Position numbers and translations under genes: made by a program
Part shown: in pieces, positions 17,660 through 25,762 of the stretch
Layout of the letters: every line of letters begins with the position of its first letter
Position numbering within the stretch: the first letter of the stretch is position 1
The notes under the pieces: generated by a model
The model's input: only the letters and a program-made list of their open reading frames with translations
Told to the model about the DNA's origin: nothing
Databases searched by the model: none
Assembly: GCA_937919925.1 (NCBI GenBank)
Contig: CALFOT010000092.1
Location: forward strand, 1-57,394
Direction: 5' to 3'
Origin: an uncultured bacterium
GTDB lineage: Bacteria; Planctomycetota; UBA1135
Length of the DNA stretch: 57,394 nt

Positions 17660-18487
17660 CTAGGCGCAATAACTTTGCTCACCTTGCTCCCCTCTGTTCT
17701 TACCTCCCTACCTCAAGATCATCTCGCCCCCCCCCCTGGAGTACGTTACCTGGATTCTCTGTTCGAATCGGAAGTAACCAAGGATATCGATTACGGTACC
17801 GTCTACAACCCATCGTTTCAAAGCATGGAGACTTTGAAGTTGGATTTGTACGAGCCCGCAAACGATCCTGATCCCCTACGGGCTGTAGTTGTTTGGGTAC
17901 ATGGTGGTACGTTCTTTGGCGGAGACAAGACCGATCTCATTCCCCTTGGCGAGGATTTCGCGCAAAGAGGATATGTGGTGGTCACTCCGAACTTTCGCTT
18001 GATGCAACTAGGCGGCGGCCAATCCATGGACCCAGCTTATAGTGCGGGCGATATTGCCTCTGTGGCCCGTTGGTTGCGCGCGAATGCCGTGACCTATCGG
18101 ATTGACCCCAATCGCATCATGTTAGGCGGATCAAGTTCTGGTGCAGTTCTCGGCCTTTCCTCTACCTATGATGACCTCGTGATTGGCTTCAACATGAATC
18201 ATTGGGGCTATTCCAGTCACTTCGCTGCTATCGTTGAAATCAGCGGCAAACTGATGCGCCTAGACCAACTCAACACCGGGGATCCACCACTTTTGGTGGT
18301 TCATGGAATGTTGGATCACTCGATCTACTTTTACAACGCAGTGGATCTTCTTACCCGTGCGGATGCGGTCCATGTCTATAATGAGCATCTGTTCTTTCCG
18401 CAGGCAGGGCATGCGATTTTGAATTCGCATTACAGTATCATTGCTCCGGCCGCGCGCGACTTTTTCTATCGGATTGTAATTTCGTAG
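17657..18487 (+). CDS. Secreted alpha/beta-hydrolase (esterase/lipase family)
   Basis: 276 residues. A hydrophobic start (MLGAITLLTLLPSVLTSLPQ) suggests export. The alpha/beta-hydrolase fold shows the oxyanion motif VWVHGGTFFGG (near 80), the nucleophile elbow GGSSSGA (GxSxG, near 158), an acidic residue in VVHGMLDHSIYF and the histidine in PQAGHAIL, so the triad Ser-Asp-His is complete. This is the HGG (hormone-sensitive-lipase-like/carboxylesterase) type; the natural substrate cannot be told. It lies alone between the threonine operon and ppsA, with its own -10. Confidence 0.82.
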   Translation: MLGAITLLTLLPSVLTSLPQDHLAPPPGVRYLDSLFESEVTKDIDYGTVYNPSFQSMETLKLDLYEPANDPDPLRAVVVWVHGGTFFGGDKTDLIPLGEDFAQRGYVVVTPNFRLMQLGGGQSMDPAYSAGDIASVARWLRANAVTYRIDPNRIMLGGSSSGAVLGLSSTYDDLVIGFNMNHWGYSSHFAAIVEISGKLMRLDQLNTGDPPLLVVHGMLDHSIYFYNAVDLLTRADAVHVYNEHLFFPQAGHAILNSHYSIIAPAARDFFYRIVIS

Positions 18488-18496
18488 TTACTCTCG

Positions 18497-18542
18497 ATGA
18501 AGACGCGCTGGCGGGTCCGTACCTTTTCCGGCACGTCTTCAT
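18497..18542 (+). promoter_or_regulatory. Hairpin that would bury the ppsA start codon
   Basis: ATGAAGACG (18497-18505) pairs perfectly with CGTCTTCAT (18534-18542), whose last two bases are the first two of the ppsA ATG. After one mismatch the stem continues inward with GCTGG against CCGGC. The loop is about 16 bases. It could block initiation or act as an mRNA switch; it has no poly-T tail. Confidence 0.45.
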
Positions 18543-20937
18543 GACCTTCATCCTACCTTTCTCCCAAATCCGCCTCGCTGACTTGCCTCAGGTCGGTGGC
18601 AAAAACTCGTCTCTCGGTGAGATGTTTAACTCCCTCGCCAACGTTGGAGTGCGTGTCCCGAACGGTTTTGCCATCACTGCGGATGCGTATCGCTATTTTC
18701 TTCGCGAAAATGATTTGGTCGAGCGTATCGAAGCGGCGCTGCATGGTTTGGATGCCAGCCAACTGGATCAGCTCGAACAAGTTGGCTCACTGGTGCGACA
18801 GTGGATCAAAGAAGCAGAAATCCCTGCAGACTTAGCGGCAGAAATCCGTGCCGCCTACAAACAGCGCGAGAGCGAATACGGATCCAACTATGATGTCGCA
18901 GTGCGTAGTTCCGCCACTGCGGAAGATTTACCTGATGCCTCCTTTGCCGGGCAACAAGAGACTTTTTTGAATGTCCGATCCTCGTCTAACTTGCTTGAGA
19001 TGGTGCGCAAAGTGTATGCAAGCCTGTATACCAATCGAGCAATTTCCTACCGGGCACATACCGGCTTTGATGCTCAAGAAGTTGCGATTTCCGTCGGTGT
19101 GCAGAAAATGGTGCGTTCGGATCGTGGCTGCTCAGGGGTCATGTTCACCCTCGATACGGAAACGGGCTTTCGCGATTTAGTGCTGATCAACTCGGCTTAT
19201 GGGTTAGGGGAAAACGTCGTGCAAGGCACCGTGAACCCGGATGAGTTCCACTTGTACAAACCTGCTTTGCGAGCCAAGAAAAGCGCAATGCTGATGCGTA
19301 GGCTTGGAAGTAAGGCCTTGAAGATGGTCTACGACCGCGATCCGGATAGTAAGCGCGCGGTCCATAATGTTGCAGTGTTGGAAGATGACCAGCAACGCTT
19401 TTCCATCACCGATGAAGAAGCAGAGCAGCTCGCACGTTTTGCTTTAAGCATTGAAGACCACTATTCCGAACAGCGCGGCATGCCTACTCCGATGGATATC
19501 GAGTGGGCCAAAGATGGTCTCGATGGTCAACTTTATATTTTGCAAGCGCGCCCAGAAACGGTGCATTCACAGAGTAGTGGTTATGTGCATGAAGTATTCG
19601 AATTGAAGAAGCGGGGTAAAGTTTTGGTAGAAGGGCGTGCGGTAGGCAAACGGATTGGCACTGGTATTGCGCGAGTAATCCTTGATTCGGAGAACATGCA
19701 CGAGGTTCGGCCCGGCGATGTTCTCATTACAGATATCACCGATCCAGATTGGGAGCCGGTCATGAAAACTGCATCGGCCTTGGTCACCAACCGTGGCGGC
19801 CGCACTTGTCACGCCGCCATTCTTGCTAGGGAGCTTGGTATTCCCGCCATCGTTGGTTGCGGTAACGCCACCGAGATGATTCAAATGAATCAGAAGGTTA
19901 CGGTGTCTTGCGCCGAGGGAGAAACAGGTTTCGTTTATGCTGGGGAATTGCCGTTTGCAGCAAGTGTTTTTGAACTTGAAAACGTGGTCCATCCACGCAC
20001 TGGCATGTACCTGAACGTTGGAGATCCTCAGCAGGCCTTAAGCTTTTCGGGTTTGCCGGCAGATGGTGTCGGGCTGGCGCGCCTCGAGTTCATCATCAAT
20101 AACAGCATTAAGGTGCATCCACAGGCCCTGTTGGAGTTTGATAGTCTGGATGAAGAAACGCGCAAGAAGGTGCAAGCGGTGATCTCCGGCTACCCCAGCC
20201 CGCGTGACTATTTTGTGCGTCGCTTGGCAGAAGGTGTAGCCACAATCGCGGCGGCGTTTTATCCACGTCCGGTGGTGGTGCGCTTGTCGGATTTTAAATC
20301 GAATGAATATGCAGCCTTGCTTGGCGGCACGCGTTACGAACCCTTTGAAGAAAATCCAATGCTTGGGTGGCGTGGCGCTTCGCGCTATTTTTCGCCCCAG
20401 TTTCACGATGCCTTCGCTATGGAATGCGCGGCGATCCGTGGAGTGCGCAACGAAATGGGTTTAGATAACGTCATTCCCATGCTGCCCTTTGTGCGCACCG
20501 TCGAAGAGGGTAAAGCGGTGCTCCAAAAAATGGCTGAGCTAGGCCTGCGGCGCGGCGAGAATGGCCTCAAGGTTTACCTGATGTGTGAGTTGCCTTCCAA
20601 CGCATTGCTCGCGGATTCTTTCTTAGACGATTTCGACGGTTTCTCGATTGGTTCCAATGATCTCACTCAACTCACCCTCGGAGTCGATCGTGATTCCGGC
20701 ATGTTGCACGGATACGACGAACGCAACCCTGCAGTCTTGGCTCTAATGGAGATGGCCATTCAGGCATGCCGCGCGCGTGGCAAGTACATCGGCATTTGTG
20801 GTCAAGCCCCATCCGACTTCCCTGAAATCACGCGTTGGTTGGTCGAGCGTGGTATCGATACCATTTCGCTCAACCCCGATAGCCTGGTGGATATGCTTCA
20901 GGTCGTCAACCAGGCAGAAAAGGAGTTTGGCAGGTAA
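18541..20937 (+). CDS. ppsA: Phosphoenolpyruvate synthase
   Basis: Converts pyruvate and ATP to PEP, AMP and phosphate, the entry to gluconeogenesis. 798 residues, close to E. coli PpsA throughout. ATP-grasp N-terminal domain (VGGKNSSLGEMF, VRSSATAEDLPDASFAGQQE), swivelling phosphohistidine domain with His424 in RGGRTCHAAILARELG, and the TIM-barrel PEP/pyruvate domain with the catalytic Cys753 in IGICGQAPSD and SIGSNDLTQLTLGVDRDS. Start fixed at the ATG 18541, which lies inside an RNA hairpin. It converges with the following gene with only eight bases between stops. Its placement behind acetyl-CoA-producing catabolism fits a life on amino acids and lipids. Confidence 0.96.
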   Translation: MTFILPFSQIRLADLPQVGGKNSSLGEMFNSLANVGVRVPNGFAITADAYRYFLRENDLVERIEAALHGLDASQLDQLEQVGSLVRQWIKEAEIPADLAAEIRAAYKQRESEYGSNYDVAVRSSATAEDLPDASFAGQQETFLNVRSSSNLLEMVRKVYASLYTNRAISYRAHTGFDAQEVAISVGVQKMVRSDRGCSGVMFTLDTETGFRDLVLINSAYGLGENVVQGTVNPDEFHLYKPALRAKKSAMLMRRLGSKALKMVYDRDPDSKRAVHNVAVLEDDQQRFSITDEEAEQLARFALSIEDHYSEQRGMPTPMDIEWAKDGLDGQLYILQARPETVHSQSSGYVHEVFELKKRGKVLVEGRAVGKRIGTGIARVILDSENMHEVRPGDVLITDITDPDWEPVMKTASALVTNRGGRTCHAAILARELGIPAIVGCGNATEMIQMNQKVTVSCAEGETGFVYAGELPFAASVFELENVVHPRTGMYLNVGDPQQALSFSGLPADGVGLARLEFIINNSIKVHPQALLEFDSLDEETRKKVQAVISGYPSPRDYFVRRLAEGVATIAAAFYPRPVVVRLSDFKSNEYAALLGGTRYEPFEENPMLGWRGASRYFSPQFHDAFAMECAAIRGVRNEMGLDNVIPMLPFVRTVEEGKAVLQKMAELGLRRGENGLKVYLMCELPSNALLADSFLDDFDGFSIGSNDLTQLTLGVDRDSGMLHGYDERNPAVLALMEMAIQACRARGKYIGICGQAPSDFPEITRWLVERGIDTISLNPDSLVDMLQVVNQAEKEFGR

Positions 20938-20945
20938 TGCGCCGT

Positions 20946-22154
20946 TTATTCGGCCACGGCCGCGAACGCAGTATCCAGAGCTTGCTTCAAGTCTTGCCAT
21001 AAGTCTTCCACAAACTCAATGCCAACTGCAATGCGCAGCAAGCCTTCGGTAATGCCGCTGGTGTTGCGCCCTTCTTGCGACACAATGCGGTGGGTCAAAC
21101 CGGCAGGGTGTTCGATCAAGCTATCGGTGCTGCCCAGGCTTACCGCCGCCAGGAACAGTTCGGTGCTATCCATGGTTTTGGCGGCAGCAGCAAATCCACC
21201 GCGCATTTCAAAAGCAATCACTGAGCCAGGCCCCTTCATTTGGCGGCCGACGATATCGGTTGGATCGGAAGCGCCAAGGCCGGGAAAGTACACCGCAGCG
21301 ATTGCCGGATGCGTGGCAATGCGCTCGGCCAAGAGGATGGCATTTTCTTGGGCTTTGAGCACGCGTAACGGCAGAGTTGGAAGACTGCGATGCAGCAAAT
21401 ATGCCGCCATCGGATGCAGGTTGCCGCCCGTCAGGATGCGCACTTGGCGAACCCGTGCAGCCCACATGTTATTGGTGGCCACCAAGCCGGACAGCACATC
21501 GCCATGGCCGCCAAGATATTTGGTGCCGCTATGCACCGAGAAGGTTGCTCCGAGTGTGAGCGGTTGTTGCAGAATCGGAGTGGCGAAAGTGTTGTCTACC
21601 ATGACTGGCACTGCGCCAGCCTGACGCATCACATTCGCCAGATCCATCAGAGTGAGAGTGGGGTTTGCTGGAGTTTCCACCACGACCAGCGCAGTCTGCG
21701 CGGTGATTGCGGCACCGATTTGATCGGCAGTAACCCACTCCACATCAAAGCCGAGTAATCCACAGCTCAACAAGTGATCGGTGCAGCCGTAGATCGGGCG
21801 CACCGCCACGATGTGGTTGCGCTTGACCACGTCTTCCAGATCGCGGACACGCATCGACAGCAGCACAGCGTGAATCGCAGCCATACCGGAGGCGAAGGCA
21901 ATCCCTGCTTCCGCCTGTTCCATTTGGGCGAAAGCGCACTCATAGCGAAACACGGTTTGATTATGCAAGCGTGCATAAATGGCAGATTCTGCTTGAGCAC
22001 CACCCGCGGAAAGTTGGTCGATGCTGTCGCGTCCACTTTGCAAACTGCGCATGGGGTAGGTGGTGGAGAGGTCCAGCGGCGGCGCATGAACTCCCAGCTC
22101 ACGGAAATCTTCGCGGCCTGCGTGTACGGCTTGGGTCTGGAGGTGGTATTCCAT
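20946..22154 (-). CDS. Methionine gamma-lyase-like PLP enzyme
   Basis: Cys/Met-metabolism PLP enzyme (402 residues). The PLP lysine is Lys212 in SVHSGTKYLGGHGD; PLP-phosphate contacts are Tyr60 and Arg62 (YARLHNQT). At the position that separates subfamilies it has Tyr122-Gly-Cys124-Thr, matching the YGCT cysteine of methionine gamma-lyases rather than the Gly or Ser of cystathionine lyases. The predicted reaction is L-methionine to methanethiol, 2-oxobutyrate and ammonia. It is divergent from an Lrp/AsnC gene, as is usual for such lyases, with a shared palindrome. A -10-like TAAAAT lies at 22173-22178 on this strand. Cystathionine gamma-lyase or homocysteine desulfhydrase activity remain possible. 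Confidence 0.85.
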   Translation of the reverse strand: MEYHLQTQAVHAGREDFRELGVHAPPLDLSTTYPMRSLQSGRDSIDQLSAGGAQAESAIYARLHNQTVFRYECAFAQMEQAEAGIAFASGMAAIHAVLLSMRVRDLEDVVKRNHIVAVRPIYGCTDHLLSCGLLGFDVEWVTADQIGAAITAQTALVVVETPANPTLTLMDLANVMRQAGAVPVMVDNTFATPILQQPLTLGATFSVHSGTKYLGGHGDVLSGLVATNNMWAARVRQVRILTGGNLHPMAAYLLHRSLPTLPLRVLKAQENAILLAERIATHPAIAAVYFPGLGASDPTDIVGRQMKGPGSVIAFEMRGGFAAAAKTMDSTELFLAAVSLGSTDSLIEHPAGLTHRIVSQEGRNTSGITEGLLRIAVGIEFVEDLWQDLKQALDTAFAAVAE

Positions 22155-22184
22155 ACGAGAAGCTTCGCCTAGATTTTATTCGGA

Positions 22185-22240
22185 GTCTATCGAATAGACT
22201 GCGGATATTCTGGTAGAATTGGCATATGGACAGAATAGAC
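22185..22240. promoter_or_regulatory. Candidate Lrp-type operator between lyase and regulator genes
   Basis: A perfect inverted repeat GTCTAT-CGA-ATAGAC lies at 22185-22199, and a third half-site (AGAATAGAC) at 22232-22240, inside the first codons of the regulator. The palindrome sits over the expected -35 zones of both divergent promoters (lyase -10 TAAAAT at 22178-22173, regulator -10 TAGAAT at 22214-22219), the right place for one protein to control both genes. Confidence 0.55.
22214..22228 (+). promoter_or_regulatory. -10 element TAGAAT 6 bases before the Lrp-family gene
   Basis: TAGAAT (22214-22219) puts the expected transcription start on the A of the ATG at 22226, so the regulator mRNA should be leaderless. 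Confidence 0.5.
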
Positions 22241-22705
22241 TTCGCCATATTGAGTGAATTACAGAATAATGCGCGGCTCAGTAACAAAGAGCTTGCCGCT
22301 CGGGTCCATCTCGCGCCATCGAGCTGCTTGGAGCGTTTCCGACGCCTCGTGACCGATGGCGTCTTGCTCGGCTTCCATGCGGAGGTCCAGCCGGAGACTT
22401 TAGGGGTTGGCCTCCAGGCGATGATTCACGTGCGTTTGGCGCGGCATTCACGCGACCACGTTGAGGACCTTCAGGAGCATTTGACGGCTGTCCCTGAAGT
22501 CATCGGCTACTATCATCTAACCGGAGAGTTTGACTTCCTCGTGCACGTGGCGGTGCGGGATTCTGATCATTTGCGCAATCTTGCCCTGGATGCCTTCACC
22601 ACCCGCAAGGAAATTGCGCAAATCCAAACTTCGCTCATTTTCTCAAAAATGCGCAAATCTATTTGGCCCTGCCTCAAGTTAGCCGAACATGATGTGCACC
22701 GATAG
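22226..22705 (+). CDS. Lrp/AsnC-family transcriptional regulator
   Basis: 159 residues with an N-terminal winged helix-turn-helix (MDRIDFAILSELQNNARLSN, then KELAARVHLAPSSCLERFRRL) and a C-terminal RAM/AsnC ligand-binding domain (VRLARHSRDHVEDLQEHLTA, GYYHLTGEFDFLVHVAVRD). Members form dimers to octamers and sense amino acids. Its gene diverges from the methionine gamma-lyase-like gene; the inference is that it controls that gene and itself through the palindrome at 22185-22199. The likely effector is methionine or a related amino acid, but the sequence does not prove it. Confidence 0.92.
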   Translation: MDRIDFAILSELQNNARLSNKELAARVHLAPSSCLERFRRLVTDGVLLGFHAEVQPETLGVGLQAMIHVRLARHSRDHVEDLQEHLTAVPEVIGYYHLTGEFDFLVHVAVRDSDHLRNLALDAFTTRKEIAQIQTSLIFSKMRKSIWPCLKLAEHDVHR

Positions 22706-22765
22706 TTTTAAATCAGAGCTTGCTTAACATCTTCCAAATAATACCTTTACGTCAGCAAGTCTGTG

Positions 22766-22794
22766 TAGTATTGTGGGAGCCAGGAGGAATTTAC
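22766..22794 (+). promoter_or_regulatory. Promoter -10 and strong RBS of the CBS-pair gene
   Basis: TAGTAT (22766-22771) with an upstream TG forms an extended -10. The ribosome site AGGAGG (22782-22787) lies 7 bases from the ATG at 22795 and decides that start over the in-frame upstream codon at 22720. It contrasts with the leaderless starts elsewhere. Confidence 0.5.
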
Positions 22795-23211
22795 ATGACT
22801 GAACTCGAAAACCTGATTGGGAAGCAAAAAAGAGTTGTTTCCATCAGCCACCATGTCACCGTACGCGACGCAGCCAAAGCAATGGCCGAAGCAAATGTGG
22901 GTGCCGCTGCCATTATGGATGGCACCAAGCTAGTCGGTTTGTTTACCGAGCGGGATGTCCTAAAGCGTGTGCTGTTGCATAACTTGGATGTAGACGAAGT
23001 GCTGGTGCGCGACGTGATGACACGCGAGTTGATTTGCGCCGAGTTAGGCCAAAACACCAATGACGCGCGTTTCTTGATGAGGCGTCACCACATTCGTCAC
23101 TTGCCAGTGCTTGATGTGAAAGGCAACCTTGCTGGCGTTTTGTCGATTCGGGATCTCATCGAAGATGAAGTTCGCGAGATGCGCGATTATATTGCGCAAG
23201 CGGAAGGCTAA
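22795..23211 (+). CDS. CBS-domain pair protein
   Basis: 138 residues made of two CBS motifs and little else: ISHHVTVRDAAKAMAEANVG through LVGLFTERDVLKRVL, then VRDVMTRELICAELGQNTND through HLPVLDVKGNLAGVLSIRDL. CBS pairs bind adenosyl nucleotides (AMP, ATP, SAM) and act as energy or metabolite sensors. No effector domain is attached, so it must act on another protein. The start was set by the Shine-Dalgarno. It stands alone between the Lrp gene and a convergent methyltransferase, so its partner is unknown. Confidence 0.88.
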   Translation: MTELENLIGKQKRVVSISHHVTVRDAAKAMAEANVGAAAIMDGTKLVGLFTERDVLKRVLLHNLDVDEVLVRDVMTRELICAELGQNTNDARFLMRRHHIRHLPVLDVKGNLAGVLSIRDLIEDEVREMRDYIAQAEG

Positions 23212-23267
23212 CTCGCGGTAGTAGATTCCTGGCAGACTCAGCTCCAGGCTTTCCCCCCCAATGCGCA

Positions 23268-24278
23268 TTACGGGCGCACCATAAATAGGAACTCCAAGTT
23301 CCTTAGGTGGCTGATTTTGCCCACTTTTTTGCCCAGTTGATTATGAATACCGATACGCGCTCCCACATAGCGCGGGTGGTCACGAGTCAGGACTTCTACC
23401 TGACCGTGCATGTTCAGAATTTCTTCCAGCGCGCTACGGCTGAGATAGCCTTCATCACTAAACGAAACTAAAAGCTGTTTGCCACGCAGCTCCTTGATGA
23501 CTTTGCGGAAGGCGTCGGCAAATGCGGGGCGTGAGTTGAAAGCGCTGCGGCGTTCGCGGCAATCGGTGCGTTTGCACGCAATGCCATAAACTTCGGGTTG
23601 GTCCCAACGCACCAGGGTTTCCCAAATGTGATAGTTGCCAAGATAGGAGTGTTGGTTGTAAGGCGGATCAAGATAAGCCAAGTCGCCGTCGAAACGCGCG
23701 GCCGCATCCATTGCTTCTAAACACCAAGCCTCGCACGCGCCTGCGGCAGGGCGGGGGAGAAGCGCCGGCAGACGTAATTCCAGAGTATTTGCTGCGCGCG
23801 GCGCCCAACTTTTTAAGTAAGCCATTTGCAAACCAGTAGTGGAATCCACGCGATCCGCGGCTTCCATGAGCGAAACCAACAGTACCGACTCCAAGCGCGG
23901 CTCCAATTCCGCGGCCGCAATGGCATTCCGGATGGCTTCGATCCGCGCGCCGTTTTCGGGCCTAAAAAAACGGCTTTGTACGCAGTAGGTTTCCGTGAAC
24001 CAAGCGGCTTGGCCGGGCAACAATTGCAAGCGATCCAGCCATTGCTGCGCCTCGTGTGCAACTTGCTCTGTATCACTCTCTACATAGCAGCGTGCAATTG
24101 TGGCAGCGTACTGGTTGACGTCATTAGCCACCACACGATAGCCAGCTTCCTTCAACGCATACCCAACACGGGAAGTGCCGGAGAATAAATCCAGGACCGT
24201 ACCACTTGGAAGCATTTGCGCAACAGCCTCCTGGATCATCGGAATGAGCAGCCGCTTCGAACCTAGATATTTAATCAA
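23268..24278 (-). CDS. D12-class adenine-specific DNA methyltransferase (orphan)
   Basis: 336 residues of the Dam/D12 class that transfers methyl from SAM to adenine N6. Start MIKYLGSKRLLIPMI, SAM motif I LDLFSGTSRVG (about 29-39), catalytic motif AYLDPPYNQHSYLG (DPPY at 204-207), then VSFSDEGYLS. No restriction nuclease or helicase is near, so it looks solitary. I prefer the TTG at 24278, which overlaps the trkH stop as TTGA and gives the family's usual first residues; a TTG at 24299 would add seven. Being coupled behind trkA-trkH is odd. Function as RNA rather than DNA methylase is less likely given the D12 motifs. Confidence 0.85.
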   Translation of the reverse strand: MIKYLGSKRLLIPMIQEAVAQMLPSGTVLDLFSGTSRVGYALKEAGYRVVANDVNQYAATIARCYVESDTEQVAHEAQQWLDRLQLLPGQAAWFTETYCVQSRFFRPENGARIEAIRNAIAAAELEPRLESVLLVSLMEAADRVDSTTGLQMAYLKSWAPRAANTLELRLPALLPRPAAGACEAWCLEAMDAAARFDGDLAYLDPPYNQHSYLGNYHIWETLVRWDQPEVYGIACKRTDCRERRSAFNSRPAFADAFRKVIKELRGKQLLVSFSDEGYLSRSALEEILNMHGQVEVLTRDHPRYVGARIGIHNQLGKKVGKISHLRNLEFLFMVRP

Positions 24279-25759
24279 AAGCGCGTGTCCCCACGCCAAC
24301 GCAGGCGGCGCAGAACATCAGGGTGAAGGAGAACCAGCACCGTGACGAGCTCTAGCCGGCCCATCCACATACCCATCGACAATGTCATCTTTGCCAGAGG
24401 GTGGAGCGAAGCGAAATTTTCCATTGGACCTACTGCGCCAAAACCTGGGCCAATGTTGCCGATACAGGCGAGGGCTGCGGTGAACCCCTCCACCAAGCCG
24501 GAGCCAAGGAGAACGACCACCGAGCCGACGACAAAGTACAGCACCAAGTAGCTCAGCACCAGATTGAGTATTGCTCGCATAGCATCATCGGGCACGGCGT
24601 TACCACGGTGACGAAGTGGAATCACCCCGCGTGGATGCAGCACTCGGGTGAACTCACGCCACATAAATTTCAGCGAGAGTAGGTTGCGAATGGCTTTCGG
24701 ACCGCCAGCGGCAGAACCTGCGCAACCGCCAATGAACATCACAAAGAGCAGCAAAATGCGCATTCCATCGGTCCATGGAGCTTGTGCATAATCCACACTA
24801 GCGAAACCCGTGGAAGAAATGAGGCTGGCAGATTGGAAGAACCCGATGCGCAGGTGTTCAAGATCAGGAATCCCACCGGCAAGCAGAATGGCTACGCCTA
24901 CGGCACCAAAGGACATACACAGAAAGTAAAAACGGAACTCACCATCGCGGATAATCTCGCGCGGGTGGCGGGTGAGACCGAGCCAAATCAACGGAAAACT
25001 CATGCCGCTGAGGAGCATAAACACAATGATAATCCATTCTGCGCTGGGGTTGTTGTAGCCACCAATGGAGGCGCCATTCGGCGAAAAGCCCCCAGCAGAC
25101 ATGGTGGTTAGCGAATGGCAAACGGAAGCGAACCAATTCATTCCGGCTACCAAATGCAGCATCAGTATTTCGAGAATCGTTAAAAAGCAATAGAGAATCC
25201 ACAGGCGGCGCGCGGAATCACGCACGCTAGGGGAAATGATGTCAGTAGTGGCTCCACTGCCTTCGGCGAACAAAATTTGACGCCCCGCAATCCCTAATTG
25301 GGGAAGCACCACCACGAACAGCGCGATGACGCCAAGACCGCCGAACCATTGCGTCATGGATCGCCACAAGAAAAAAGCACGTCCATGCGCATCAAAATCA
25401 GTGAGGATGGTGGCGCCGGTCGTAGTTAGCCCAGAAATCGATTCGAAAAAGGAATCGACATAGCTGATGCCGGAAAGCATATACGGCACGGCCGCAAAAT
25501 GCGCCACCACCAGCCATGCACCAGCCACCACAGCGAGCGCTTCGGCGCGGCGGAAATCGGCATGCGGCACAAAAAGAAGGGAACAAAGCCAGCCGCTGCA
25601 CCAGGTCGCGGCCAAAGAAAAACCGAAATGCCCAACTTCCATCCAGCTGCCATCTCCTTGCCAAGCATCCCAGGCCGCCAACAGCAGTGGCGGCAGGAAG
25701 GCGAAGCAGAAAACCTGCAGTAGACGCCCAATGACGCCAAGGACGAGCGCGATGCGCAT
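24275..25759 (-). CDS. trkH: TrkH potassium transporter subunit
   Basis: Membrane channel-like subunit for K+ uptake (494 residues, about ten helices). Four P-loop filters of the Trk/Ktr superfamily can be followed, for example FESISGLTTTGATIL, LTTMSAGGFSPNG, SLISSTGFASVDYA and ACIGNIGPGFGAVGP. The N-terminus has a helical start MRIALVLGVIGRLLQVFCF. It lies three bases after trkA, so both make one transcript, and its stop overlaps the methyltransferase start. Uptake depends on the membrane potential and on TrkA. Confidence 0.94.
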   Translation of the reverse strand: MRIALVLGVIGRLLQVFCFAFLPPLLLAAWDAWQGDGSWMEVGHFGFSLAATWCSGWLCSLLFVPHADFRRAEALAVVAGAWLVVAHFAAVPYMLSGISYVDSFFESISGLTTTGATILTDFDAHGRAFFLWRSMTQWFGGLGVIALFVVVLPQLGIAGRQILFAEGSGATTDIISPSVRDSARRLWILYCFLTILEILMLHLVAGMNWFASVCHSLTTMSAGGFSPNGASIGGYNNPSAEWIIIVFMLLSGMSFPLIWLGLTRHPREIIRDGEFRFYFLCMSFGAVGVAILLAGGIPDLEHLRIGFFQSASLISSTGFASVDYAQAPWTDGMRILLLFVMFIGGCAGSAAGGPKAIRNLLSLKFMWREFTRVLHPRGVIPLRHRGNAVPDDAMRAILNLVLSYLVLYFVVGSVVVLLGSGLVEGFTAALACIGNIGPGFGAVGPMENFASLHPLAKMTLSMGMWMGRLELVTVLVLLHPDVLRRLRWRGDTRF

Positions 25760-25762
25760 GCG

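Noticed and set aside
23228..23248. CCTGG/CCAGG pairing between the CBS gene and the methyltransferase as a two-way terminator
   Set aside because: Only five base pairs with an 11-base loop and no T-run; too weak to call.
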